This document shows positions 44,280 through 55,169 of a DNA stretch of 64,000 nt, one piece after another. The DNA is taken from NCBI GenBank assembly GCA_010645155.1, contig CM021315.1, positions 4,233,811 to 4,297,810 on the forward strand, in the 5' to 3' direction. The notes below the pieces were generated by a model. That model saw nothing but the letters and a program-made list of their open reading frames with translations. It made no database searches and had not been told where the DNA came from. Source of the stretch: Tigriopus japonicus (Eukaryota > Arthropoda > Copepoda > Harpacticoida > Harpacticidae). The stretch's first letter is position 1, and the number at the start of each line of letters is the position of its first letter. The translations under genes and the position numbers were made by a program.

Positions 44280-47203
44280 ATGGCTTCGTCGGCGGGAACA
44301 CGGCAATCCAATCAAACTAGTGCTTCCAGTGCGACCAGTTTGGGCCGCTTTATGGTGCCTGCCAGCAAAAGGTCCCATCGACAAAATGTACCCGCCAAAA
44401 TGGGTCCGGATACGTCTGTTCTGCGGCCAAGTATTAGCGTGAATATCACAGGCATGAAACAAGCCGTGAAACTATTGGAAAGTGGTACTCCCGAGGTATA
44501 ACGATGCCCGTGAATATCCAGAGAAATGGGTTTGTCAAGTTCGTTTTGTTTTTGATTACAGATCCGACATTATTTACTCAATGAGTGTAATTTGATCTAC
44601 GAGTGCAAAGTGTGTTTCAATATGTTCCGAAGCTTGGCTAATTTCATCGCCCACAAACGATCCTTTTGTCAGAGCCAACACAAAGATGTTCGTCATGTTT
44701 ATCGGCGAGATCACTACGAAAGCCGAGAGGTGCCCGTGGAAGATATGGCCACGGCTTTCGTTCAACCTGAGCCCGTGGAAACTATCATTCCGGATGAGGA
44801 TTGGGATATCGCCAATTATAGTCCTTCGCTTGAACTCATGAAGGATGCGGGACTCGTCCAAGAGATCGAAAACCGACCATTGGTGCCTAATTTAATGCCC
44901 AAAACGAAGCCTAAACTGGATGATGTGGTCCAACGGTTGAAAGCTCAACAATTCCATGGGCCAGAACGATACTACTTCCAGGATAAAGAAAACCATATCA
45001 TTCAACTCGAACCGCTCAAAGAAACGAATCAAGCCATGTTTCAGGTAAAGTCATGCCTCTTCATTCATCTGTTGTAAATTCTATGCAAGCGGTTGTTTTT
45101 GTTACAGACATACGGTGATCACGCCAATGTTAGAATGGGCCAGCGGTATAACGAACTTCAGAGGCTGAAAAAGAAACCGTGCTTGTTTGTTGGCCCCGAT
45201 GGAAAGGAAGTCAATCCGGGCCCTCTTCCGTCCAATGATGGCTTACCCAGTATAGATCAACGCTCGGATTTTGCCTGCCCGTTGTGTAAGAAAGAGTTCG
45301 AAAAGCCCAACTATGTCTACCGCCACCTTATTCGACGTAAGATTTAATGAATGTTCGTTGGTAGATGTCATGTTCTTGAGTCAAAATACGTTGTTTCTTT
45401 CAGATCACAAGAAATCTTCCGAAGAGGCTAACAACTTGCGGAAGAAGAGTAAACGCATGGCCATGACAACTTCAAGATTTCGGGGACTTACACCCGAAGA
45501 GTTATTGAAGGTAAGCTACTTTCGGCGAGCTAGGATCTTGTAGTTAGATTCGGGCATTTACTTTCACCAACCTGATTCTTGACATGTCCACAAGAGCCTT
45601 GAAACTCATTTTCATGCTCTCAGGGCGAGGATATGGAACTATGCCATCCACTCAAATCGGGTCCAAGTCATGATTCTCCTTCCAAATCTTCACTCTCGCC
45701 ATCTTCTACAGCTACTGTTTCTTCCTCCATTTCTTCATATTCTTCCTCACAAACATCGCCCCTCCTCATTTTACCAAGTCTACCTTCAAATTCCTCATCC
45801 GATCCAACAGTACTATCCAAATGCTCTACCTCAACTCTTCCCTCATCTTCAAATTCTGGGGACAAAACCAATAAAATGAATGAAGCAAAGTTAAAACCAA
45901 AAACAAAATCGAAGGACTTGGGAGCAAATAAGACTGGACTTCTTATTGAAGACACAGGTAGCTCGAAAAGAACGACCAGAACTTCGTTGTCCAGGCTTAA
46001 AGAGGCCACGCTTCCAAAAAGACTACGGAAAGGTCCTCAGAAATTGGCTTTGGAAGGCGAATTCAAACGAAACATGAAGTCGAAAGTAACAGTCAACAAA
46101 AAAACGGGTGAAAACAAATTGAAACGCAAATGTGATATTAAAACCGGTGCAAAACAAGACACTTCTTCGCATGTGAACAATAAGCCCAACAGATCAAAGT
46201 CATCGACTCGAAAGGTCGTCAAAAAGGATACAAATTAACTGTTCTGCTTAAAAGAATTATTGAAATCTATTTACTCGTTCGGTACTCTGTTAACGTCACG
46301 CATAGTATATAAATATATAACAAAAATTGTTCGCATTTCTCTCTTCTTGGAGTATCATTGGGGTCAGTTTTTCGTGTCAACACCTTCATTTTTGATGTCC
46401 TGCCGACTAAAGATCATCATAATTTGTTGCAGCGTCCAAATGTACAGGCCTCGATTAATTCATTGAGAGTGTTGGGAGGCCCCAAAACGTGCGGATGTTG
46501 TGGAAAGATGTTCGCTACGATCCAAGCAATCATATCACACAAGAAAGTATGCTCTATTGGAAACCCAAAAGCACGGCAGATTCTAAGTTCAACGACGATC
46601 ACCGACTCATCGCCTCTGAATGCTCTGTACTCACCCGTGGTTCAACTTAAACGACTTCCAACCTCTGATTTAAGGAAAGTTCTGGCCGATTCGCCAACCT
46701 CCATTCAGGAAAAATTCCAAAAGAGTGGTCGTTTGGGTTGTAAAACGAGTCGAGACATTCCTAGTCTTCCTCCGAGTGATCCTCCTTCAGTCATTAAACA
46801 TTCTCGGAAGCCCAAAATCGGACCCCGTCGCGCTAATTTGCCCGTTACAGTCCATCAGGATATAGAAGAAGATTTGAAGCATCAATTTGAGAAGGATAAT
46901 GAGGACATGGATTCGGGAATATCCAATGAAAACCTTACCGATGAGAGTAACGACGACAGTGAAGTCGAAATGCTTCCGAACAAAATACTCCAATCTTCCC
47001 AAGTCGATCATCAAACCATGCCGATTGTTAAATTGACTCGGATCGAAAAGGACATTTCAAATCCTTTTCGTCGAGACGGGACACTCGCAGCTCCCCCGAT
47101 TTCTCGGACTTCATCTCGATGCTCTACTCCAGCCAAAGACGATAGCTCACGGTCAAGTTCGAGAACGAGAGAGATCTCTCCCAAAAGTCGAAAAAAGCTT
47201 TAA
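44280..47203 (+). CDS. ZNF800: ZNF800-like C2H2/C2HC zinc-finger protein, six exons
   Basis: Coding exons are 44280-44495, 44562-45044, 45108-45336, 45404-45510, 45624 to about 46214, and 46433-47203, giving about 798 residues. ZNF800 is a nuclear zinc-finger protein thought to repress transcription. The key match is exon 2, NECNLIYECKVCFNMFRSLA followed by NFIAHKRSFC, the hallmark first finger of ZNF800. A second finger crosses the exon 3/4 junction (ACPLCKKEFEKPNYVYRH, LIRHH), and a third is in exon 6 (TCGCCGKMFATIQAIISHKK, VC). Exons 5 and 6 encode Ser-rich and Lys-rich disordered regions. The first four introns are short (61-113 bases). The exon 5 donor is weak: 46214 (AAAG before GTCGTC) keeps frame, but a stronger donor near 45956 with an acceptor at about 46412 is also in frame, so alternative splicing is possible. 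The symbol is by homology. Confidence 0.8.
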
Positions 47204-47457
47204 GATCCATGCAGAAATTTGTTGTGTCAAACTTTTTACTCGAATTAATGGCATGTCGTCAAAAAGTAAGACTACGTGAACCTCATGCCATTCCTACTCT
47301 AAAACCTAAATTGTTAATCCATTACACAAACCCATACTAATTGAAACGAGTCTCAAGGGATGTGATATCTCGTCTTTTATAATCCCATCAATGTATGTAA
47401 TCGATAATCGTGTGTCTTATGACATTGTCTAAATTATCGGAGTCAAAATCGAGGAGA

Positions 47458-47463
47458 AATAAA
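47458..47463 (+). terminator. Polyadenylation signal of the ZNF800-like gene
   Basis: AATAAA lies about 255 bases after the stop codon and is followed by GT-rich sequence. Confidence 0.5.
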
Positions 47464-47993
47464 TGGTAAAAATCTGACTCGTTCATCTGTGATCCTTTGT
47501 CATTTTGACGGGTTAGCAAACAAACGACTTCGAGGTCATTTTTGTCTAGACACGAACTTTTTCGTAGTTGATAAACATGAATTTTTCAAGACACTGTAGT
47601 TGGCAAATCGGAACATGTTATTCCAAACACCCTGAGTAATATTTATCTTGATGTTTGTTTTCATGCAGCGCTGACAAAAAGTAGGTTTTGCTGCCATTTT
47701 ATCAAAAGTGTTGAAGCGGTCGACTAGTAAAAAACGAACAAAACATGCCATCAAAAACACGAGAATTATTTCGCATCAAAATAGCCAGTTATGATGGCAT
47801 GAATTTTCCTTGAGATCCTACTGTTTTTCGTTTTTATTCCGGTTGTCAGCGTTGGCTGACAATATTTGGCAGCGCTGTTTCCATGTGTTTTCTCCTTCCA
47901 TCCGTCAAAACGTCGTTTAGTTGGTCCATGTGTTCATTTCATGTGCGCTCACTTTGACTTTTCGAGACGTTTGGAGTTCAGCGTGAAAAAGAC
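47464..47993. other. Spacer and presumed MPV17 promoter region
   Basis: No gene is supported. It separates two same-strand genes, and the MPV17 start codon follows directly. No TATA box is apparent. Confidence 0.4.
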
Positions 47994-49869
47994 ATGGCTA
48001 GCCAATCCATGCGAAAAATATGGGACTTTTATATTCACACGTTGAACAAGAATCCCTTGGTGACGCAGATGGTTCAAACGGGGGCTTTGATGGGGGCGGG
48101 CGATGTTCTGGCTCAAAAAGTGTTTGAAAAGAAAGCCGAGTTCGACGCATCTCGTTGTCTCAGATTTGTGGCATTGGGCTCTTTTATGGTGGTGAGTAGT
48201 CCATAGTCATTCAAATCGCGGGAAAAACGATTGGCCTTAATAAATTGGTCAAGACAGAAGGACATGAAGTAACATACAGCGGGAACCACTGGACTTCAGG
48301 ACGGATTTCAAAAATACGCCTGGGATCCAATCATTGTACTAAAATGTGAGGTTTTTGCAACAAATAAATGGTTCCGTTGAATTTTCACTGTACTGACCCA
48401 TAGACCACGGAACTAAGCTACGTTTTGTCTGTCCTGAATGGATTGAATATTGATTGGTCAGTGCATCAAGTATTCTCAGAGATTCAAAAGATACGCTGAA
48501 ATTGTATTTGCTTTTTTTTTTTAAAGCTGTAATTTCAAACACATCTAAGACATTGTTTAAGAAGGAGGTGTGTACATGTTTGGAACTTTCTTGATTTTGA
48601 AATGTTTCATCACGTTAAGTCAGAAATTACCCAAGTGTGGGTTATCTTATTTTTTTACAGTAAATTTCTAAAAGGCTTAGGAGTGAATGGAAGCCCAACA
48701 CCAGCACCAAAAAAGACTGAAAAAATTTTATACCTTGATTTGCAAATTACAATTTCACGCTTTTTTAGCGTAATTTAAGATGCTGTACAACGATTAACCA
48801 TCTATAAGCTAAAACATTTTCGGTAGAAATCGGTACCCCTTGGCATAAAGTGCTGTTAAAATTCCTTAATGCCTTATTCTGAAGGTGTTAATTAGGCAAA
48901 TGGTTGCCAGGGGAAATTTCTTTTTTTTCAGTTCAAATGTACCGTACTAATATTTTTAATATGTTCACATACACCTTCAAACTTCAAGAGTCCACTTGAT
49001 TTTTTTGTAATTAGTCATTTTAGTTATTTTTGAAGCTGTAAATAACTGTCATTCAATAAAAATAAATAAATGTCATGCGTTGAATGAGTAAATGTCATTC
49101 GTTGAACAAGTAAATGTCATTCGTTGAACAAGTAAATGTCATTCGTTGAATAAGTAAGAAATAAATATCATTCAATGAAGAAAAAAATATCATTGAATGA
49201 AAAATAAATATTGATTCAATAAAGAAATCATTCAATGAAGAAATAAATAAATATCAATCAGTAGGTAAATAAACATCGTTCCATAAATATTACTCATTAC
49301 ATTGATGAATCTTCGTGTCCCAATACCTCTACAGATTGTTTCCAATAGCAGAGATTCCTGTCATAGGTCCCCTTGTTGGTGACTCACTCGATAGGAAATG
49401 GTGTTTATGGGCTAACATACGGGCAACGGGCTTTCATCGGCTAATCAATCTGTCCCTTGTTTCATGTAGGCACCCACCATTCGAGTTTGGTACCTGTCTA
49501 TGGAGCGTTTAGTGGGTCCGTCTGTGCCTAAAGTCAGAGCCACCTTCAGTAAAGTGGCCTTAGATCAAGGCTGCTTTGCTCCCACATTCAATGCCGTGTT
49601 TTTGTCTGTGATTGGAGTCTGTCAGGGCAAGAACTGGGAACAAGTCAAAGATAAACTCAATCGAGAATATCGAGACGTGATGCTCACCAACTACACGGTA
49701 AGTCAAACCACCAAGAGTTGAATCATTGGACTCTATGCTTAGTTTCTTTCAGATCTGGCCTCCGGTTCAGTTGATCAACTTCTTTTTCGTGCCCTTCCTT
49801 CTGCGGCCTCTAGTTGTCAGTATCGTTGCTTTAGTGTGGAATACCTATTTGTCCTACAAGAGCAATTGA
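47994..49869 (+). CDS. MPV17: Mpv17 mitochondrial inner-membrane protein, three exons
   Basis: Coding exons are 47994-48191, 49470-49697 and 49753-49869, all phase 0, 180 residues (human MPV17 has 176). The Mpv17/PMP22 family are small four-helix membrane proteins; MPV17 is a mitochondrial inner-membrane channel needed for mtDNA maintenance. Diagnostic motifs are WDFYIHTLNKNPLVTQMVQT and GALMGAGDVLAQ (exon 1), VALDQGCFAP (exon 2) and the family signature IWPPVQLINFFFVP with IVALVWNTYLSYK (exon 3). The start follows from the family N-terminus. Length and the exon 2-3 motifs favour MPV17 over the paralogues PXMP2 and MPV17L. Intron 1 (1278 bases) contains a 22-bp tandem repeat; intron 2 is 55 bases. 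Confidence 0.92.
49046..49280. repeat. 22-bp tandem repeat in MPV17 intron 1
   Basis: Four good 22-bp units from 49067 to 49154 (TAAATGTCATTCGTTGAACA plus AG) are followed by about 120 bases of decayed copies rich in ATCATTCAATGAAG. It is noncoding and intronic. Confidence 0.85.
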
Positions 49870-50476
49870 TCATTTACTTCCAACAACTACCACTCCATGT
49901 TCTGCGCCCGGTGTTTTATTTGGTCCGTCAATCATGTGATATAATAGTTTTAGCAATGAATTTTAGGTATACAGTTTATAATATTACCGTGATGGAATCC
50001 ATCAACTAACTTAGCCTCAGGGGGAAGAATCGTAGCTTCAGAGTCACATACGTCGTCCATGGTACCCATTCGTAATTTTAAACTCATCAAAAAGCCATTC
50101 TCTGACCCATATTTCTGCCCTCGGCGACTTTCGCGCGGTTCAATCGCGGACCCCGCCTTCAACGTTCTCCACTCGACAAGAGATAAAGAAGAGAGCGCTC
50201 TTAGTTGGTCGATGATCTCTCCAGTCCACCCAGAGCTCCCCACTCCAACTGAATCCAGGAAGAAGAAGAAGATCCCCAACCTCCAGCAAACACATAATGG
50301 TTCAGCTCATCGGGAGTGAGCGCTCATTCGTTGGCTCTCCGTTGCTCAGGGGTGGATGAGACTGTATGTAGAAGGATTGGACGCAGGTCGGGAAAGTTGG
50401 CGTGGTGTTCGAGTTGTGGTAATCCAATCTACAACTACAGCATTGAACCATAGACATACCAACAACTATCGAAATC
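49870..50476. other. Spacer with GC-rich presumed promoter of the CaaX-protein gene
   Basis: Between 50100 and 50200 the sequence turns GC- and CpG-rich (CGGCGACTTTCGCGCGGTTC). This fits a promoter for the following gene. No other feature is seen. Confidence 0.4.
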
Positions 50477-51121
50477 ATGAGGCCTTACAAGAATGGAGAA
50501 AGCCCTTCAAGGTCGACGAGGAAGACTAAGAAGTTGAGTAATGGGACACGTGGGGGTGTCAAGAAGGCCGTGGTCAAGGCCAAAGTGAGTGCGGTGAAGA
50601 CCAAGCGGAAGATCACCTCCAATGAGAATACAAAAGATGAAATCGACGGACTCATCGAGCAAGCTGCCAATGATCCGAACCTAAATGGATCCTATATGGA
50701 ATTCACGCCCACCAGAACCAATCCCAAAGGTCGAAAAGGCATCGCCAAAGCCACACATCAGTTAAGGAAGGTGAAATCCATGGTGAAACACAACAGCCAC
50801 TCCAAATTGGAAGAAGAGCCAGAGACACCTCGACGATCGACGCGGAATCGAAATGGAGCATCGAGTCCGGAAAGCAATGGTACATCCAATGGACTCAATC
50901 AATCGTATGATGAAGTGGGCTTGGAAGCCAATGAGGCCTCAACCATGTCCAATGGATCTCAAGGACCCGGATTGCTCAAGCGCACAATATCCAAGATCTG
51001 GAAGATGCCCAACGAGGTGAATAGTGTGGCTTCATATGATTCTATGGAATCGCAAGAAGCCTCTCAAAAAAATGGTCATGAAGAGAAGGAATCTTCCCGG
51101 AGTAGTTGTGTTATTTCGTAA
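50477..51121 (+). CDS. Basic Ser/Lys-rich protein ending in a CaaX prenylation box
   Basis: A single-exon ORF encodes 214 residues that I cannot assign to a family. The N-terminal 60 residues are very basic (STRKTKKLSNGTRGGVKKAV, KTKRKIT) and look like a nuclear localisation region. The middle has PRRSTRNRNG and Asn/Ser-rich low complexity. The protein ends Cys-Val-Ile-Ser, a CaaX box whose last residue favours farnesylation. There is no transmembrane segment or signal peptide. Nuclear signal plus C-terminal prenylation is the layout of lamins and of the insect nuclear-envelope protein Kugelkern, so a nuclear-membrane role is possible but only inference. It is tail to tail with the TTF2 gene, the two stops 118 bases apart. 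The ATG is the first in frame. Confidence 0.7.
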   Translation: MRPYKNGESPSRSTRKTKKLSNGTRGGVKKAVVKAKVSAVKTKRKITSNENTKDEIDGLIEQAANDPNLNGSYMEFTPTRTNPKGRKGIAKATHQLRKVKSMVKHNSHSKLEEEPETPRRSTRNRNGASSPESNGTSNGLNQSYDEVGLEANEASTMSNGSQGPGLLKRTISKIWKMPNEVNSVASYDSMESQEASQKNGHEEKESSRSSCVIS

Positions 51122-51239
51122 TATATAAAATGATCGTGAATGTTTCCCGATGTTGTCGCTCTCATATCTTGTATTTTTAAAGGCCCAGGTACCCGCGTTT
51201 CAACGTTTGTTCAGTACAAAAATACACGTTATCCTTGTC

Positions 51240-54200
51240 TCAAGCCAAGTTAAAAAGCGACTTCATATCTTCGAAAGTGAGCTTATGGGATTGATTTCCA
51301 CGTTTGACGCCACTCAATACGGAATCTGCAATTTCGAGCTTTTTCTCTTGCAATTGGTGGATCCGGCTTTCAACCGTGTCTTCGCAGAGAAATTTGTGAA
51401 TGGAAACTTCACGTGTTTGACCCACTCGATAAACACGATCACAGGCTTGTTTTTCTAATTGAGGGTTCCAATGAAGATCTAATAGGAACAGGTGATTGGC
51501 TCCTACGAGATTTAACCCCACTCCACCCGCTGCTAACGATAAAAGCATGACGTGAGGCTTTTTATCCTTCCGATTGAATTTGTTCACGATCTCTCCCCTG
51601 TCCTTCACGGGCACTTTTCCTAGAAAATGAAACATAAAACAATAACTAAACGTACAGTCCCATCTCGGTTGTGTCCTGGATTAATTTCATACCATTGATC
51701 TCGCAAGTTCGTAGACCGATGCTTTCAATGTGATCTTTCACGATCTCCAACATGGACGTCCATTGACTCACAATCACGGCTTTCTCCATAATGCCGGTTT
51801 TCTCGTGCCGTTCTTTCAGCTTGGAAAGCTCCTCCACAACTCGTATTATTTTACTACTTTCGCGGTCTTGTTTAAATACGGGATTGTTCAAATGAAGAAC
51901 GCTCTTTTTTAGTTTCTCCTCGGGCGAAATCATCTTTGTCCCAGAAGCAATGGACATATCCGCCAATTGTGAGATCAAATCCAAGTCATCACCATCGTCG
52001 TCAATGCCTTCCGTTGATTTGGATTCCGAATCCAACATGGTTTTGATCAAACCTGGATGGCAACAAATCTAAAAAGAACGAAGCACAAAATGATAATCAG
52101 GCTAATCAAATGGTACAAATCTCACGTACTTGGCGGAGTCGTAGTAAAAGAACGAGAATATGATGGGCCTTAACATCTTTGACATTGCCCATTTTGCTCC
52201 CGAGCCCGTTGTTGGAAATAGAGGAAGAGGATTCAAGGGTGGATTTATTGTCCTCCATGTGTTCCTCTGGTCGAAATTTGAAATCCCGACCGCTTCCAGT
52301 TTGATTGACATGGGCAATGTACGCTTCATCCTCGTCTTTGTGGCGATGTTTGTTCATATAGTTGATCATGGCTTGTTGGGAAAAGCTGAAGACCTCGTCG
52401 TAAACCTTCTTTTCATCCTCATGCAAGATAATCTTGTGTTCAATCACACTTCGGGTAGGTAAGCTCACAATGGCATTTCCCGTCACATTAGATTTCTGTT
52501 CTTTGGTTCGTCTTAAAGTTAGGGCTTTTACCAAAAGGTCCATCCGGGTTCGACCTTGGGCTGATTTGTTATCCACCCAGTTCTTCCAAGTCTTGAAAGG
52601 AATCATAAATGAAAATTTCTGAACACAACAATATGTAATGCTTGTTATTTCGCTTTCTTACCCGGTATTCATCGAAAGGATCCAAACGAACGAATCGAAG
52701 AAGGGAGTAAAGATCAGTCTCTCGATTTTGGATGGGCGTCCCTGTGATGGCCCACCTTCTTCCCGCCCTCAATCGACACACCGCTTGTGAGGTCTGAGAT
52801 CGAGGATTACGAATGGTGTGTGCCTCGTCCAAAATTATCCGCTCCCAAGCCACGGAGAGCAATTTTACATTCTTATCTGGAATCAAATTGGTCATCCTCT
52901 ACTTTTTAAAACGAAATCTTTGGCTTACTGTGAGTTGTTTCCGCGTTTTTGGCCGATTTCATGTCATCCAGTTTGCTCTTCTCGTCGCCTTTGCCCAAGA
53001 CCACCTTGATTTCATTCATCACTGTTGAGTACGTGGATATCACCACATCATAACGAGCCAGGCTTCGTGCACTTTGATTTCGACTCGTTCCATGGTAAAT
53101 GAGAACCTTTAGTTGGTCAGACTTGACCTTGGTCTTTATCTCGCCTTCCCATTGGCCCAATAAACTGGCAGGACAAATCACAAGAGTGGTGTTGGATTGA
53201 ATTAAGCCCTTGGCATGCTTGTTAAACCATTCCTCTTCTTGCTTCTTGAACTCCTGATTTTCCGCCAGTTCCTGAAAAATAATATTTAAAAAAAATCAGA
53301 ACAATTGACGAACAAAAATAAAAACAAATAACAAATGAACATACCCGATGCCTTAAAATTAAGGAAATCATGGTCAGTGTCTTGCCTAGACCCATATCAT
53401 CGGCTAATATCCCACCGGGAGGATCTTGGTTCTCTCGCCAAAGTAACCATGCCAAAGCTTGCTTTTGATGAGGGAAAAGTCGAACAGAAGACTTGAGTCC
53501 AATCGGATCGCTCTCTTCGTCTCCTTCAGCGGGCATCGTTTCCAAGGACGTGTGGATTTTTTTCAAACTATCCGTGATTTTGAGTGTGGCTTCGGCATGA
53601 CGAAAGTTGGTCATTCGTCCTCCATACAAATTATTCTTGGTGGGATCATTGGCCCACAGATGGGCCTGTTGATAAGCCAAGGACACGCCAGTGCCCATAT
53701 TTTGTCGGGCCTTTAGCCAATTCTCATTATGAATCGGCGCTTGCGGCATGAAGTCGATCAATTTGGTCTGAGAAGTCGATTTAGACATTTGGGCACCCGC
53801 AGCACTGGGCATAGACCCCAATTTGGCCTTTTCCTGTCCGTATTTCGTGGCCAAAACGGCTTCCAGTCTTTGTATATCGGTTCGGGTTTTATAGATTTCG
53901 CTCTTAAGTTTTTGACCTCCGTCTACTAAGGTCTCAATTCGAACGGTACTGAATTGTTGGGTGAGAATTCGGTGTTTCTTCCGGACAGCTTCCAATTCAT
54001 GTTGAAGTTCCCGGAAACTGCCCGATGATGCTTCGGCTTTGTCCGTGATCGCAGATTCGACAAGAGGTTGGTTTTCTTTGTCGGGACTGATATTCGTTTG
54101 GGCCAATTTGAACTCACTTCGTAGTTGATCGTGTTCGATTTGTAATTGATCGATGAAGCCTTTCAATTTGGCTCCTCGATCCGGGAGAACCGAGGCTTTA

Positions 54201-54931
54201 CTCCGATATAAGGCGTTATTCTGCTCCAATTGCTTTTGTTTGGTGGCCAATTTCGAGGCCAAGGTCTTGACCTCTTCCGGTGAGTACGAGGGCGGACTTT
54301 TTTCCACCGAGTCATCCAAGGTCAAATCCACCGAAATGATTTCAGGCTTGGGTTTGGCCTCTTCAATAGGTTCTTCCGTCTTATTCAGATCCTCATCTTC
54401 GTCATTTTCATCTTCCGATTCATCGTCCGTGATCTCAGCTTCAGAATCCGCCTCTTCGTCTTCTTCTTCTTCATCGGAAGAAATCAAGATGGCTTTCTTG
54501 TTGGATTTGCCGCGTTTGGTCTTTACAATGGGACTTGATTCTTCTTGATCGCTATTTTCCTCTTCCGTGATCCAATCGTCATTTTTCGGGATGGCTTCTG
54601 GATTCGGAGGAGGCAACACCTTGATCGGAGAGGGAGAAAGGGGGCGGGTCCGAGCGGGGTTTCGGATTTTAGGCGTGGCGTTGGGAGTGTCTTCGATGAT
54701 GTCATCGCTCTCGTCGACAATTTTTAACGACTCTTCATTGTCTTCTTCATCTTCTTCTGAAGAGGAATCGACGATTTTTCGAGTCGTTCTGGGTTGACTC
54801 CATTTAGCTTCTTGATGATGTTTGCCGGATACGCCCTTGGCTATTCCGGATTGAGGTGTAATAGGCGGGGTTTGAAAGAAGAGATCCTCCGTGGATGAGG
54901 AGGACGACGACGAGGACAATCTGGCAGCCAT
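51240..54931 (-). CDS. TTF2: TTF2/lodestar SNF2-family ATPase, six exons
   Basis: Exons on the minus strand are 54931-53345, 53271 to 53005 or 52929, 52898-52662, 52591-52130, 52068-51693 and 51619-51240, giving about 1100 residues. TTF2/lodestar is a DNA-dependent ATPase that removes RNA polymerase II and transcripts from DNA, notably at mitosis. The N-terminal 400 residues are acidic and Ser-rich with a coiled coil. ATPase motifs follow: [15 protein letters not shown], Walker [21 protein letters not shown] in [54 protein letters not shown] (across a junction), [13 protein letters not shown], and motif [13 protein letters not shown]. The start at 54931 (MAARLSSS) is preferred over upstream sequence. 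The second donor is unclear: the GTAAGC at 52928 would leave a 30-base, frame-breaking intron, whereas a donor after 53005 keeps frame. No N-terminal GRF finger is seen. Confidence 0.88.
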
Positions 54932-55169
54932 GATGAGGCCTAATCTCTCAAGGGTCCATTGAGAAAAGAAGTCGATCAGAGTTTGAATTTCAACACAACA
55001 TGGGCCCAAAACAGGGTTGAAGACCGATATTTGCCAAAGCCAAAACACGAATTGTCCCTTTTTAGTTGAAGCGAGTTGGCTTAAAAATGCAATCAAACAT
55101 TTGAAATGAAGATATTTGTTAATGCTAAAAACTTGAAGGATGCGTTGCTGTGAATGAAGGGGAGGCAAA

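Noticed and set aside
45668..46009. 113-codon acidic minus-strand ORF
   Set aside because: Antisense of the Ser-rich exon 5 of the ZNF800-like gene; Ser codons read backward give Glu/Gly runs.
54153..54548. 131-codon Ser-rich plus-strand ORF
   Set aside because: Antisense of the acidic N-terminal region of TTF2.
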